The notes below the pieces were generated by a model. That model had not been told where the DNA came from and made no database searches. It worked only from the letters and a program-made list of their open reading frames with translations. Positions 48,496 to 56,939 of a stretch of DNA of 64,000 nt are shown here, piece after piece. Source of the stretch: Streptomyces sp. DH24 (GTDB taxonomy: Bacteria > Actinomycetota > Actinomycetes > Streptomycetales > Streptomycetaceae); the NCBI RefSeq assembly GCF_029813775.1, contig NZ_JARVKW010000015.1:62001-126000 (forward strand). The letters run 5' to 3'. The translations under genes were made by a program, and so were the position numbers. Position 1 is the stretch's first letter. Each line of letters begins with the position of its first letter.

Positions 48496-48714
48496 GACGG
48501 ACTCCTCGTCAGCTCCACGGCAGCCGGAGGCCGGCTGCGGACGTCAGGTGACCAGCCTCGTACGCCGACGGGGCGCGGGCCGTGCCACTGACGGGAACAT
48601 ACGCCCCGGGGTGGGGGTCGGCGGCCGGTGCGCGCCACCGCGCGTCCCCGTCCCCGGACGCGGGCGAACCCGCGGGAGTGGCCGGACCCGGCCCGCGGCG
48701 GTCGAGGCTCCGGT

Positions 48715-48945
48715 TCAGCGGGTGCCCGTCGAACCGTCGTTCCAGTCGTACGGGCCGCCGCCGCGCCAGTCGATCAGCTCGGGGTCGTCCACGGCCGTGT
48801 CGACGGCGGGCAGCCCGGCGCCGTGCAGGATCTCCAGCACGTCGAACAGGCCGTACGCGGTGCCCGCCTCCTCGTCGCGGACCGTCACCCGCCGCCCGCC
48901 GTCCGGCGTGGGCGGGAACACGACAACAGGGGGGCGTCGCTCCAT
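48715..48945 (-). CDS. Small conserved protein, unknown function
   Basis: A 76-residue protein (MERRPPVVVFPPTPDGGRRV, ending LIDWRGGGPYDWNDG). I recognise it as a small family common in Streptomyces with no assigned function; LIDWRGGGP is its most conserved piece. ATG 48945 is preceded by GGTGG. A terminal Arg-rich or signal region is absent. Confidence 0.65.
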   Translation of the reverse strand: MERRPPVVVFPPTPDGGRRVTVRDEEAGTAYGLFDVLEILHGAGLPAVDTAVDDPELIDWRGGGPYDWNDGSTGTR

Positions 48946-49047
48946 GCCACCACCATGCCCGTCCGGCGCCCGGAACGCAGCCCCGCGTGGGCCTTCCGGG
49001 TTCCCGCGCCCCCTCCGGAACGGCGCGCTCCGTGCTAGAACACGGCC

Positions 49048-49806
49048 ATGGAGGCCGAGCCGATCACCCTGTCCGCGCCGCGGCCCGTACGGCACCCCGC
49101 CCTCGTGCAGGGCTGGCACGAGCTGACGTTCCTGCACTGGCCGGCGGACCCGGCGGCGGTGGCTGCCCTGCTGCCGGCCGGCACCCGCCCCGACACCCTG
49201 GACGGGGTGACGTACGTCGGGCTGGTCCCCTTCGTGGTGCGCCGCACCCGCCTGGCGAGCGGGCCGGTCGTGCCGTATCTGGGCACCTTCTGCGAGACGA
49301 ACGTACGGCTGTACTCGGTGGACGACGAGGGCAGGCGCGGGGCGTTCTTCCTGTCCATGGACGCCGCCCGGCTGCTTCCCGTGCTGGCCGGACGGCTCGG
49401 GGTGCGGCTGCCGTACCACTGGGCGGCGATGCGGCTGCGCCGGCGGGGCGACGTCATCACGTACGCGTGCCGGCGGCGCGGGAGCGGGGGGCCTGCCAGC
49501 CGGGCCGAGGTCCGGACCGGGCCGCGCGTCGCGGAACCCACACCGCTGGAACGGTTCCTGACCGGCCGGTGGGGACTGCACGTGGCCTGGCACGGCCGCA
49601 CCCTGTACCTGCCCAACGACCACGAGCCGTGGCCCCTGCACCGGGCGGAGCTGCTCCGCCTCGACGACGGTCTGATCCCGGCGGCCGGACTGCCGCCCGT
49701 GCCGGGACCGCCGGTCAGCGTGCTGTACTCGCCCGGGGTCACGGCCCGGTTCGGGACACCGCTCCGGGTGTCGCGGGGGCCGGACCGGCCGGGCGGGCGC
49801 CGGTAG
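49048..49806 (+). CDS. DUF2071 (YqjF-like) protein
   Basis: A 252-residue protein with the family's opening (QGWHELTFLHWPADPAAVAA, LLPAGTRPDTLDGVTYVGLV) and the block PYLGTFCETNVRLYSVDDEG. DUF2071 has an acetoacetate-decarboxylase-like fold but no known reaction. ATG 49048 was taken as the first start in frame with a match. The tail after residue 225 is Gly/Arg-rich. Confidence 0.85.
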   Translation: MEAEPITLSAPRPVRHPALVQGWHELTFLHWPADPAAVAALLPAGTRPDTLDGVTYVGLVPFVVRRTRLASGPVVPYLGTFCETNVRLYSVDDEGRRGAFFLSMDAARLLPVLAGRLGVRLPYHWAAMRLRRRGDVITYACRRRGSGGPASRAEVRTGPRVAEPTPLERFLTGRWGLHVAWHGRTLYLPNDHEPWPLHRAELLRLDDGLIPAAGLPPVPGPPVSVLYSPGVTARFGTPLRVSRGPDRPGGRR

Positions 49807-49848
49807 GGCGCCAGGTCCCGGCCACGGGCCGCGGGGGCGCCGCCGGAC

Positions 49849-49877
49849 GCCCGGCGCCGGGCCTCGGGGACGTCCCC
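49849..49877. terminator. Two adjacent palindromes between convergent genes
   Basis: GCCCGGCGCCGGGC (49849-49862) and GGGGACGTCCCC (49866-49877) are both perfect palindromes between the DUF2071 gene and mscL. They may stop transcription from either side. Confidence 0.4.
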
Positions 49878-49902
49878 CGGCACCCGGCGCGGGGCCGGGC
49901 CG

Positions 49903-50379
49903 TCATTCGCGGGCGCCGCCCTGGCCGCGTTGGGCGACGAGGGTGTCGCGGATCTCCTTGAGGACCTGCAGCTCGGTCACCTCCAGGACCTCCTGCGCGC
50001 CCTCCTTCTCCTTCCGGCGGGCCTCCGCGCGAGCCAGGTACTTCGACATCGGCAGGACCATCAGGAAGTACACCACCGCAGCGGTGATCACGAAGCTGAG
50101 CGTGGCGCCGAGGACCGAACCCCAAAGGATCATGACGCCACTGGAGACCGTGCCGTCGGCCGCCTTCTCACAGGGGCCCTTCAGACACGAGCTGTAGCTG
50201 TCGAGGTTCTGCGTCCCGATGGCGCCGACGAGCGGGTTGATGACGCCCTTGACCACCGAGTTGACGATGTTGGTGAAGGCGGCACCGATGACCACCGCCA
50301 CCGCCAGGTCGACCACGTTCCCACGCATCAGGAAGGCCTTGAAGCCATCCAGAACGCCCGGCTCCTTCTTGTCACTCAC
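49903..50379 (-). CDS. mscL: Large-conductance mechanosensitive channel
   Basis: A 158-residue MscL. The first helix is preceded by GFKAFLMRGNVVDLAVAVVI, the core pore helix continues GAAFTNIVNSVVKGVINPLV, and the second helix is ATLSFVITAAVVYFLMVLPM. The C-terminal amphipathic bundle (EVTELQVLKEIRDTLVAQ) is present. It opens under membrane tension to release solutes on hypo-osmotic shock, which complements the osmoprotectant and trehalose systems of this window. ATG 50379 is the only sensible start. Confidence 0.95.
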   Translation of the reverse strand: MSDKKEPGVLDGFKAFLMRGNVVDLAVAVVIGAAFTNIVNSVVKGVINPLVGAIGTQNLDSYSSCLKGPCEKAADGTVSSGVMILWGSVLGATLSFVITAAVVYFLMVLPMSKYLARAEARRKEKEGAQEVLEVTELQVLKEIRDTLVAQRGQGGARE

Positions 50380-50462
50380 TGGGAGCCTCTCTCCTTATGT
50401 TCAGGTAGCACAACAATCAGCTGCGCAACCTACGCCACCGCAGTGACGGTCCGTCCAACTCG

Positions 50463-50486
50463 GTACCTCGATCGAGCTACTTGACA
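50463..50486. promoter_or_regulatory. 18-bp palindrome next to a TTGACA box
   Basis: GTACCTCGATCGAGCTAC (50463-50480) is symmetrical at 16 of 18 positions, with a perfect CTCGATCGAG core, and touches TTGACA (50481-50486). It lies between mscL and the NTPase regulator gene. A matching -10 was not found, so direction is uncertain. Confidence 0.4.
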
Positions 50487-50672
50487 TCGAACCTCCATAA
50501 TTGCCGCCAACCAGATATCGAATGGGCGTCCCCGCGTTCCTCGGCGTGAGTGGTCTCGTGCGCGACGGCGCCACCCGGCCCCCGGACGCCCCGTTGGGGT
50601 TCCCGTGGCGCCGCAGCAGTGACGGTTCTGCATACTCAGCCGAAGTCCGAAGACGTACGGAGACCAACGACA

Positions 50673-52658
50673 GTGTGGACACGCATCGGCGGCCCCGAGG
50701 TCCTGTCGGCGTCCAGCGGGGAAGCTCCCGGCCGCCTCGTCGGCCGGGACCCGGAGACGGAAACCCTGCGCGAACTGCTCCGGAAACACCGTCTGGTGAC
50801 GGTGACCGGTCCGGCCGGAGTGGGCAAGAGCCGGCTGGCCGACGCCGCCGTGGCCACGACGCGGGACGCGCCCTGGCAGCACGTCGTGCGGGTGCACTGG
50901 CAGGGCCGGGGACGGGCGGCGCCCGGCGCGCTGGCCGCCGCGGTCGTCCGGTCGGTGTCCGGGGTACGGCCGCGGCGGGACTCGGCCGGCGTCGACACGG
51001 TGGTCCGTGGCCTGCCCGGGGTGCGGAACCTGCTGTTCGTGGACGACGTCGATCCGGTGCACGGGGAGTGCGTCGGGCTGGTGCAGCGCCTGCTGATGAC
51101 GGTGCCCGACCTGCGGGTCCTGGTGACGGCCCGCCGGCCTCTCGGGCTCGGTGACGAACGGGTGCTGCGGGTGCCGCCGCTGAGCGTGCGGCCGGGTGCG
51201 GGCGAGAGCGGAGCGGAGCGGGGCGAGCACGGGCCCGCCGTGGAGTTGTTCCTCGCGCGGGCGCTGGTCGACGGGTTCCGCGCCGAGGGCGCCGAGCTGG
51301 ACGCGGTGACCGAGATCTGCGAAGCCCTGGAGGGCGTGCCACTGGCGATCGAGCTCGCCGCCGCGCAGCTGGACCGGCACCGGCCGGCCGAGCTGGCCCG
51401 GCTGCTGCGCCGCCACCAGTGCTGGCTGGCCTCCCTGCACGCGCCGCTGCGCCGCCACCGGTCGCTGCGGGACGCGGTCGGCGCGAGTTACGTGCTGTGC
51501 GACCGCACGCTGCGGGTCGTGTGGGGACGGGCGAGCTCGTTCGCCGGGTCCTTCACCGAGGGGACCGCCGTGTTCCTGTGCGCCGGCGGGGGCGTGGCAC
51601 CGCACGACGTGCCCGGGGCGCTGGCGCGGCTCGCGGCGATCGGGGTGCTGGAACGGATCGGCGACCCCGGAGGCGTACGGCAGCCCCGCTACCGGATGCG
51701 CCGGGCGGCCCGCGACTTCGGTGCCGAACGGCTGCGGGACGCCGGGGAGTCGCCGGTGGCCCTGGAGCGGCTGATGGTCCATTGCCGGCGTGTGGCGTCC
51801 GTCGCCGAGAGCCTGTGGAGCACCGGCTGCCAGTCGCAGGCCGTGCGTCTCGTCCTGGACGAACTGGACGACGTCACCGCGATGGTGGAGTACGCGCTGC
51901 AGCACCCCGAGCACGCGGAGGCGGCGCTCGACGTGGTCGTCGGCCTGTGGTTCTGGTGGGCCGTGTACGACCGGGGTGAGCAGGGCCGCGGCTATCTGCT
52001 GCGGTTGCTGCCGCTGTGCGACTCCGACGATCCGCTCGTCGTCCGGGGGCTGTGGCTGGCGGCGTGGCTGGCCGTGGCCGGGGACCCGCGGGGCGCGCGC
52101 ACGCTGCTGGGGCGGGCGTGGCAGGCGGCGGTGCTGGCGGGCGACGACGCGACGGTCGGGCGTGTCGCGCATGTGCAGGGCGTGCTGGCGCTGCACCTCG
52201 GTGACGTGCGGTCTGCCGCGGAGCACTTCCAGGAGGCGGCGGAAACGATCCCGCCGCATGCCCCGGGCGGTCCTACGCCCGCGCTCAGCCTGGCCGCCCG
52301 CGCGGTCGCCCAGGCGGCGTTCGCGCCCGGCGCGGCCCGGCGCACTGCCCGGCGTGCGCTGCGGCATCCGGGGATCCGGCAGGACCTGTGGGCCTGTCTC
52401 GTCGCGCGTTACGCGTGTGCGTTCGTCGATCACCGGGCGGGGCATGGCGGCCGTGCCTGGCGCCGCGCCCGGCGTGCGCTGGCGACGCTGGACCCCGCGC
52501 TGCCGGCTCCGTACGGCGCCGCGGCCCTGCGTGAGCTGGTCGCGGACATCGAGTGCGGCGCCGAGGCCCGGTTCCCTCTGTTCCATCTCCGCCCGGTCCC
52601 TCTGCCCCGGGTGCAGGCATCGGCTCCGCCGGCTACGGCGGGGGCGGTGCGTGGGTGA
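50673..52658 (+). CDS. Stand-alone NB-ARC/AfsR-like NTPase protein
   Basis: A 661-residue protein with Walker A VTGPAGVGKSRLADAA, Walker B LLFVDDVDPV, sensor-like RVLVTARRPL and GVPLAIELAAAQLDRHRP, then helical TPR-like repeats to the end. This is the STAND-ATPase and TPR part of AfsR/LuxR-type regulators, but no DNA-binding domain is seen at either end. GTG 50673 has GGAG ten bases upstream; GTG 50619 would add 18 residues but has no ribosome site. It may act through a partner. The last codons lie inside a tandem-repeat array. Confidence 0.75.
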   Translation: MWTRIGGPEVLSASSGEAPGRLVGRDPETETLRELLRKHRLVTVTGPAGVGKSRLADAAVATTRDAPWQHVVRVHWQGRGRAAPGALAAAVVRSVSGVRPRRDSAGVDTVVRGLPGVRNLLFVDDVDPVHGECVGLVQRLLMTVPDLRVLVTARRPLGLGDERVLRVPPLSVRPGAGESGAERGEHGPAVELFLARALVDGFRAEGAELDAVTEICEALEGVPLAIELAAAQLDRHRPAELARLLRRHQCWLASLHAPLRRHRSLRDAVGASYVLCDRTLRVVWGRASSFAGSFTEGTAVFLCAGGGVAPHDVPGALARLAAIGVLERIGDPGGVRQPRYRMRRAARDFGAERLRDAGESPVALERLMVHCRRVASVAESLWSTGCQSQAVRLVLDELDDVTAMVEYALQHPEHAEAALDVVVGLWFWWAVYDRGEQGRGYLLRLLPLCDSDDPLVVRGLWLAAWLAVAGDPRGARTLLGRAWQAAVLAGDDATVGRVAHVQGVLALHLGDVRSAAEHFQEAAETIPPHAPGGPTPALSLAARAVAQAAFAPGAARRTARRALRHPGIRQDLWACLVARYACAFVDHRAGHGGRAWRRARRALATLDPALPAPYGAAALRELVADIECGAEARFPLFHLRPVPLPRVQASAPPATAGAVRG

Positions 52659-52866
52659 GGTGGGGGCCGGCGGTCGGTGCGGTGCGTCGGTGAGGTGGGG
52701 GCCGGCGGTCGGTGCGGTGCGTTGGTGAGGTGCGGGCCGTGGTCGGTGCGGTGCGTTGGTGAGGTGCGGGCCGTGGTGAGTGCGGTGCCTTGGTGAGTGC
52801 GGTGCCATGGTGAGCTGCGGGCCGTGGTGAGTGCGGTGCCTTGGTGAGCTGCGGGCCGGTGGGTGG
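52646..52866. repeat. 34-35-bp tandem repeats across the stop codon
   Basis: Units begin at 52646, 52681, 52716, 52750, 52801 and 52835, with a half-unit at 52784. Each starts GGTGC(G/C)-GGTGAG-TG-GGGCC. The first unit contains the stop codon of the regulator gene (TGA 52656-52658). Shadow ORFs through it give repeated TAPT(R/S)PTHRTD-like peptides. Confidence 0.85.
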
Positions 52867-53229
52867 GGGTGCCTGCGGCGGCCTGTGCGGGGTCGGTGGA
52901 TGGCTTGCGTCGCGCCTTGTGCCGGTGGGTGGGTCGGGGCCGCGCCGGGGGGTGTCCGTCCTCGGAACGGCGCGGAATCGGTCGGCCACAGAAGTCCCAC
53001 GCGTTGACGCGCCAACCGCTGCGGGCGGACACCCCCCGACACGTCCCCTTCCCGCCGTACGCGACTGCCGCCCGGTGGCCCATCCCGCGCGGGCGACTGC
53101 GGGTGGCGGGCAGCGGGTGGCAGCCCCGACGCGCCGTCGCCCATTCCTCCGCGCCCCGTCGGCTTCTGGTCACCGGCCCGTCACGCCCAGGGGGGACGTT
53201 TCGTACCGTCCCCCCTCCCCCGCCTCCCC
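52867..53229. other. Non-coding stretch with a 13-bp perfect inverted repeat
   Basis: CGGGGGGTGTCCG (52946-52958) is exactly complementary to CGGACACCCCCCG (53026-53038). A nested GGCGCG (52969-52974)/CGCGCC (53008-53013) can pair within the 67-bp loop. No convincing gene is present. It may be a structured leader or terminator ahead of the membrane-protein gene. Confidence 0.5.
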
Positions 53230-54288
53230 ATGCGTGCGTCCGCCCCCGAAGTACCGGACGTGACGTGGAAGGACTGCGTCGCCGTGTCCCTGTTGCCGCT
53301 CGACGGAATCGCCCGGCCCCTCCCCGCCGCCGGTCGCCTCGTGGTCGCCTCCCGCCGCTCGCTCCGTCACGTTCCCGTGCTGCTGCCGCTGGCGCTCGTC
53401 GCGGGATGGGCCGCCGTCGACTGGCGTACCGTCCGGGACGGTGCCGCGCAGGTCGCGGCGGCCGATCCCTGGTGGCTGCTGTGCGCGGCGCTGTTCACCT
53501 GCCTCGGCTGGGTCGCCGCCGCCTGCGTCCGGCAGGGTGCCCTGCCGGAGAGGCTGCCGGCGGGGGCGCTGCTCGCGTCGCAGTTCGCCGCCGGGGCCGC
53601 CAACCATGTGCTGCCGGCGAGTATCGGCGCCCACGCCGTGACCCTGCGGTTTCTCGTGCGCCAGGGGATTCCGCTGGCCCGGGCCACCTCGTCACTCGCC
53701 CTGTACTCCCTGGTCAGGCCGGTCGCGAAGGTGTTCGTGCTGGTTGCCTTCCTGGTGGCGTTCCCCGGTGTGCTGCGGGCCGGGGAGTTCGCGTTTCTTC
53801 CCGAGCGGGGGACGCTTGTCCTTGTCGGCGCCGGCGTGGGGGCCGGGGCCGGGGTTGCTTGCCTGGTGCTCGTTGCCGTGCCGGGGCTGCGACGGTCCGT
53901 GGGCGGGTTCCTGGGGACCGCCCTCGCCGACGCGCGGCGGCTGCACACCATGCCCAGCCGTGTTCTCGCACTGTGGGGCGGGGCGGCGGTCACGCCGGTT
54001 CAGCAGGGCACCGTGATCGCCTGCGTCGGCTTCTCGCTGGGGCTGCCGCTGTCCTGGGCGCAGGTCGTGCTCGCGCTGCTGGTCGCCAGTACGGCGGTCG
54101 GGGCCGTGCCGGCGCCGGGCGGCATCGGCCCCGTGGACGCGGCGCTGGTGTTCACCATGGTCGCGTTCGGCGCCCCGTTGGCCGCGGCCACGGCGACCGT
54201 CGTCGGGTACCGCGTGCTGACCGTGTGGGTGCCTCTGCTGCCCGGCGCGCTGGTGTTCTCCCTGCTCGTCCGGAGGAAGCTGCTCTAG
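53230..54288 (+). CDS. LPG-synthase-TM family membrane protein
   Basis: A 352-residue polytopic protein of the PF03706 type (lysylphosphatidylglycerol synthase transmembrane, also UPF0104): LPLALVAGWAAVDWRTV, DPWWLLCAALFTCLGWVAAA, SQFAAGAANHVLPASIGAHA and a conserved tail with GAVPAPGGIGPVDAALVFTM. The soluble aminoacyl-transferase domain is missing. Such stand-alone forms act in lipid flipping or glycosyl-lipid handling. ATG 53230 may be upstream of the real start, since the first helix is at residue 50. Seven bases separate it from the convergent msrB gene. Confidence 0.8.
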   Translation: MRASAPEVPDVTWKDCVAVSLLPLDGIARPLPAAGRLVVASRRSLRHVPVLLPLALVAGWAAVDWRTVRDGAAQVAAADPWWLLCAALFTCLGWVAAACVRQGALPERLPAGALLASQFAAGAANHVLPASIGAHAVTLRFLVRQGIPLARATSSLALYSLVRPVAKVFVLVAFLVAFPGVLRAGEFAFLPERGTLVLVGAGVGAGAGVACLVLVAVPGLRRSVGGFLGTALADARRLHTMPSRVLALWGGAAVTPVQQGTVIACVGFSLGLPLSWAQVVLALLVASTAVGAVPAPGGIGPVDAALVFTMVAFGAPLAAATATVVGYRVLTVWVPLLPGALVFSLLVRRKLL

Positions 54289-54295
54289 GCGTTGC

Positions 54296-54703
54296 TCAGG
54301 AGTCGGCCGGTGTCAGCCGCAGGGAGATGGAGTTGATGCAGTAGCGCTGGTCCGTCGGCGTCGGGTAGCCCTCGCCCTTGAAGACGTGCCCCAGGTGGGA
54401 GCCGCAGCGGGCGCAGCGGACCTCGGTGCGGACCATGCCGTGGGAGCGGTCCTCCAGGAGTTCGACCGCGTCGGTGTCCTTCGGGTCGAAGAAGGACGGC
54501 CAGCCGCAGTGGGACTCGAACTTCGTGTCGGACGTGAACAGTTCGGCGCCGCAGGCGCGGCACGAGTAGACGCCCGTGGTCTTGGTGTCCGTGTACTCAC
54601 CGGTGAACGCGGGCTCGGTGCCGGCCTGGCGCAGCACGGCGTACTCGGCCGGGCTCAGCTCCGCGCGCCACTGCTCGTCCGGTTTCTCGACGTCGTACGG
54701 CAT
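54296..54703 (-). CDS. msrB: Peptide-methionine (R)-S-oxide reductase
   Basis: A 135-residue MsrB that repairs oxidised methionine. Structural zinc is held by C48-x-x-C51 and C97-x-x-C100, and the catalytic Cys is C122 in QRYCINSISL. The substrate-pocket motif SHCGWPSFFDP is complete. It lies just downstream of murC (13 bp) on the same strand, so the pair may be co-transcribed. Confidence 0.96.
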   Translation of the reverse strand: MPYDVEKPDEQWRAELSPAEYAVLRQAGTEPAFTGEYTDTKTTGVYSCRACGAELFTSDTKFESHCGWPSFFDPKDTDAVELLEDRSHGMVRTEVRCARCGSHLGHVFKGEGYPTPTDQRYCINSISLRLTPADS

Positions 54704-54716
54704 GCGTCTCAGCCCC

Positions 54717-56105
54717 TCAGTTCGTCAGACGGTCCAGGATGTGCGGGCCGAGGTCCGTGACGTCGCCCGCGCCCATGGTGATAACGAGATCGCCGGGCTT
54801 GGTCATTCCTGCGATCACGGACGGGACCTCCGCCTTGTCGTGCACGGGGGTCACGTCGGCGCCCGCCGCCCGGGCCGCCTCGATGATCAGGTCGCTGGTG
54901 ATGCCGGGGATCGGGTCCTCGCGGGCCGGGTAGATGTCGAGGACGACGGAGGCGTCCGCGAGGGCCAGGGCCTGGCCCATCTCCTTGCCGAGTTCCTGGG
55001 TGCGGGAGAACAGGTGCGGCTGGAAGACGACCAGGATCCGCGAGTCGCCGGCCGCCGCGCGCATCGCCTCCAGGTCCGCGGTCATCTCGGTCGGGTGGTG
55101 CGCGTAGGAATCGATCACCTGGACGCCCGCGGCCTCGCCCTTGAGCTGGAGGCGGCGCTTGACGCCGGTGTACGCGGCGAGCGCCGGGGCCAGTTCGGCG
55201 GCCGGGATGCCGAGCGCGGCGCCCGCGGCGAGGGCGGCGACCGCGTTGTGCGCGTAGTGGCGGCCGGGGACGGAGACGGTGAAGGTGAGGCGGGTGCCGT
55301 CCAGGTCGACGGTCACCTCGCTGCTGAGGCCCTGCGGGACGACGGACAGGACGCGGACGTCGGCGTCCGGCGACTCGCCGTACGTCACCGTCTTCACGGT
55401 GCCCGCGAGACGGCGGGTCAGCTCGCGCGCGCCCTCGTGGTCGGCGGTGATCACCAGCGTGCCGCCGGGCACGATCTTCCCGGCGAACGTCTCGAAGGAC
55501 TCGTAGATCTCCTCCATCGACGCGTAGTTGGCGTGGTGGTCGAGCTCGACGTTGAGGACGATCGCGACCTCGGGGGCGTACTTGTGGAAGCTGCGGTCGG
55601 ACTCGTCGGCCTCGGCGACGAAGATGTCGCCCGCGCCGTGCAGCGCGTTGGAGCCGGGCGCGTCCAGGTCGCCGCCGATGGCGTACGACGGGTTCAGGCC
55701 GAGCTCGGACAGCGACACGGCCAGCATCGACGTGGTGGTCGTCTTGCCGTGGGTGCCGGCGACGGCGATCGGGCGCAGGCCGTCCATCAGGCGGGCCAGC
55801 GCGTCCGAGCGGTGGACGACGGGGATGCCCAGCTCGGCGGCGCGCGCCAGTTCGGGGTTGTCCGCGCGGATCGCGGAGGAGACGACGACGCAGGTGGCGT
55901 CGGACGCCAGGTGCTCCGCGGCGTGCCCGATGTGCACGGTGGCGCCCAGCGCGCGCAGCGCCTCGGCGGTCGCGGAGTCCTTGGCGTCACTGCCGGCCAC
56001 CTCGGCGCCGCGCTGCGCGAGGATCTTCGCGATGCCCGACATTCCGGCGCCGCCGATGCCGATGAAGTGCGGTCGGTCCATGGCGGTAGGAAGGCCGGGT
56101 GCCAT
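54717..56105 (-). CDS. murC: UDP-N-acetylmuramate-L-alanine ligase
   Basis: A 462-residue ligase that adds L-Ala to UDP-MurNAc in peptidoglycan synthesis. N-terminal FIGIGGAGMSGIAKILAQRG, ATP loop AVAGTHGKTTTTSML, EADESDRSFHKY and DSYAHHPTEMTADL all match. ATG 56105 or the internal ATG at 56081 (MDRPHF) may be used; the second fits the conserved start better. It stands outside the dcw cluster, as in S. coelicolor (SCO6060). Confidence 0.94.
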   Translation of the reverse strand: MAPGLPTAMDRPHFIGIGGAGMSGIAKILAQRGAEVAGSDAKDSATAEALRALGATVHIGHAAEHLASDATCVVVSSAIRADNPELARAAELGIPVVHRSDALARLMDGLRPIAVAGTHGKTTTTSMLAVSLSELGLNPSYAIGGDLDAPGSNALHGAGDIFVAEADESDRSFHKYAPEVAIVLNVELDHHANYASMEEIYESFETFAGKIVPGGTLVITADHEGARELTRRLAGTVKTVTYGESPDADVRVLSVVPQGLSSEVTVDLDGTRLTFTVSVPGRHYAHNAVAALAAGAALGIPAAELAPALAAYTGVKRRLQLKGEAAGVQVIDSYAHHPTEMTADLEAMRAAAGDSRILVVFQPHLFSRTQELGKEMGQALALADASVVLDIYPAREDPIPGITSDLIIEAARAAGADVTPVHDKAEVPSVIAGMTKPGDLVITMGAGDVTDLGPHILDRLTN

Positions 56106-56213
56106 GCGCGTTTCTCCCCAGTGGTGCGACGGGTGGTACGGGTGGTGGTCCGTCCGCCGCGGCGGACGGCGCGCCCACGCCGGGAGGACCCGTGCGGTGG
56201 GCGCCGCCCAAGC

Positions 56214-56717
56214 CTATGCCTTGCTGTGCGAGAACAGTTTCAGCACCGGTACGCCCACCTTGTGGCGGGCCCGGGACGCCCAGTCGCGGTGGAAGAACTC
56301 CTCCACGTAGTGCGGGTCGGTCAGCACGATCACCTCGTCGGCGTCGACCTCCTCGACCATGGTCTTCAGCGCGTCGAGGGGATGGTCGTCGACCAGTTGT
56401 CCCTCGGCGTCGCTGCCGGACGCGCGCAGGGCGGCGAGGGAGACCTCCAGGGCCCGCCGGCCCGTGCTCAGCGCCGCCTCGCCCTCGGGCGTCTCGCCCT
56501 CCCGGACGGCCTCGTCGAGTTCGCCGAGCGCGACGTCGTCGATGGCCCTCAGCAGCCGGTCGGCCTGTTCGCCGCGCGGCTGGAGCAGCACGTGGAAGGA
56601 GACGGGCTCGTCCCCGTGCAGCGTGGTGACGAACTCCACATCGGCGGACGTCAGGGCCTTCTCGATCATCAAAACGCTTGTGAACACCAGGCGCCCCTTC
56701 TCCTTCGAGGGCCCCAT
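56214..56717 (-). CDS. Conserved hypothetical protein of Streptomyces
   Basis: A 167-residue acidic protein (LVFTSVLMIEKALTSADVEF, ending VEEFFHRDWASRARHKVGVP). The terminal block resembles the nucleotide-binding end of universal-stress-like folds, but I cannot assign a function. Homologues have sometimes been mislabelled as indole-3-glycerol phosphate synthase; no TIM-barrel motif is present. ATG 56717 has GGAGG upstream. Confidence 0.7.
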   Translation of the reverse strand: MGPSKEKGRLVFTSVLMIEKALTSADVEFVTTLHGDEPVSFHVLLQPRGEQADRLLRAIDDVALGELDEAVREGETPEGEAALSTGRRALEVSLAALRASGSDAEGQLVDDHPLDALKTMVEEVDADEVIVLTDPHYVEEFFHRDWASRARHKVGVPVLKLFSHSKA

Positions 56718-56939
56718 GCCCTCAATCCTCCGTAGGCCGAGACAGGCCCTGCGGAAACCATCCTGCCCCGTGATCGCACGGGTCTTGCCGGACTCAGTGT
56801 GCCCGCCGGACGCTAAGCGGAACGGTAGATTCCGCAGTTTTGCGGACGGGTGGTACCGGTCGAACCCGCATCCGACCACGACATGTACCCGCAGGCTCGG
56901 GCACCAGTCCCTCACAGGCCCCCTACAGGAGAGTCACGC

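Noticed and set aside
50430..53144. Minus-strand frame of about 900 codons
   Set aside because: It is antisense to the NTPase regulator and runs through the 34-bp repeats, which it translates as repeated Thr-Ala-Pro-His peptides. No ribosome site or fold.
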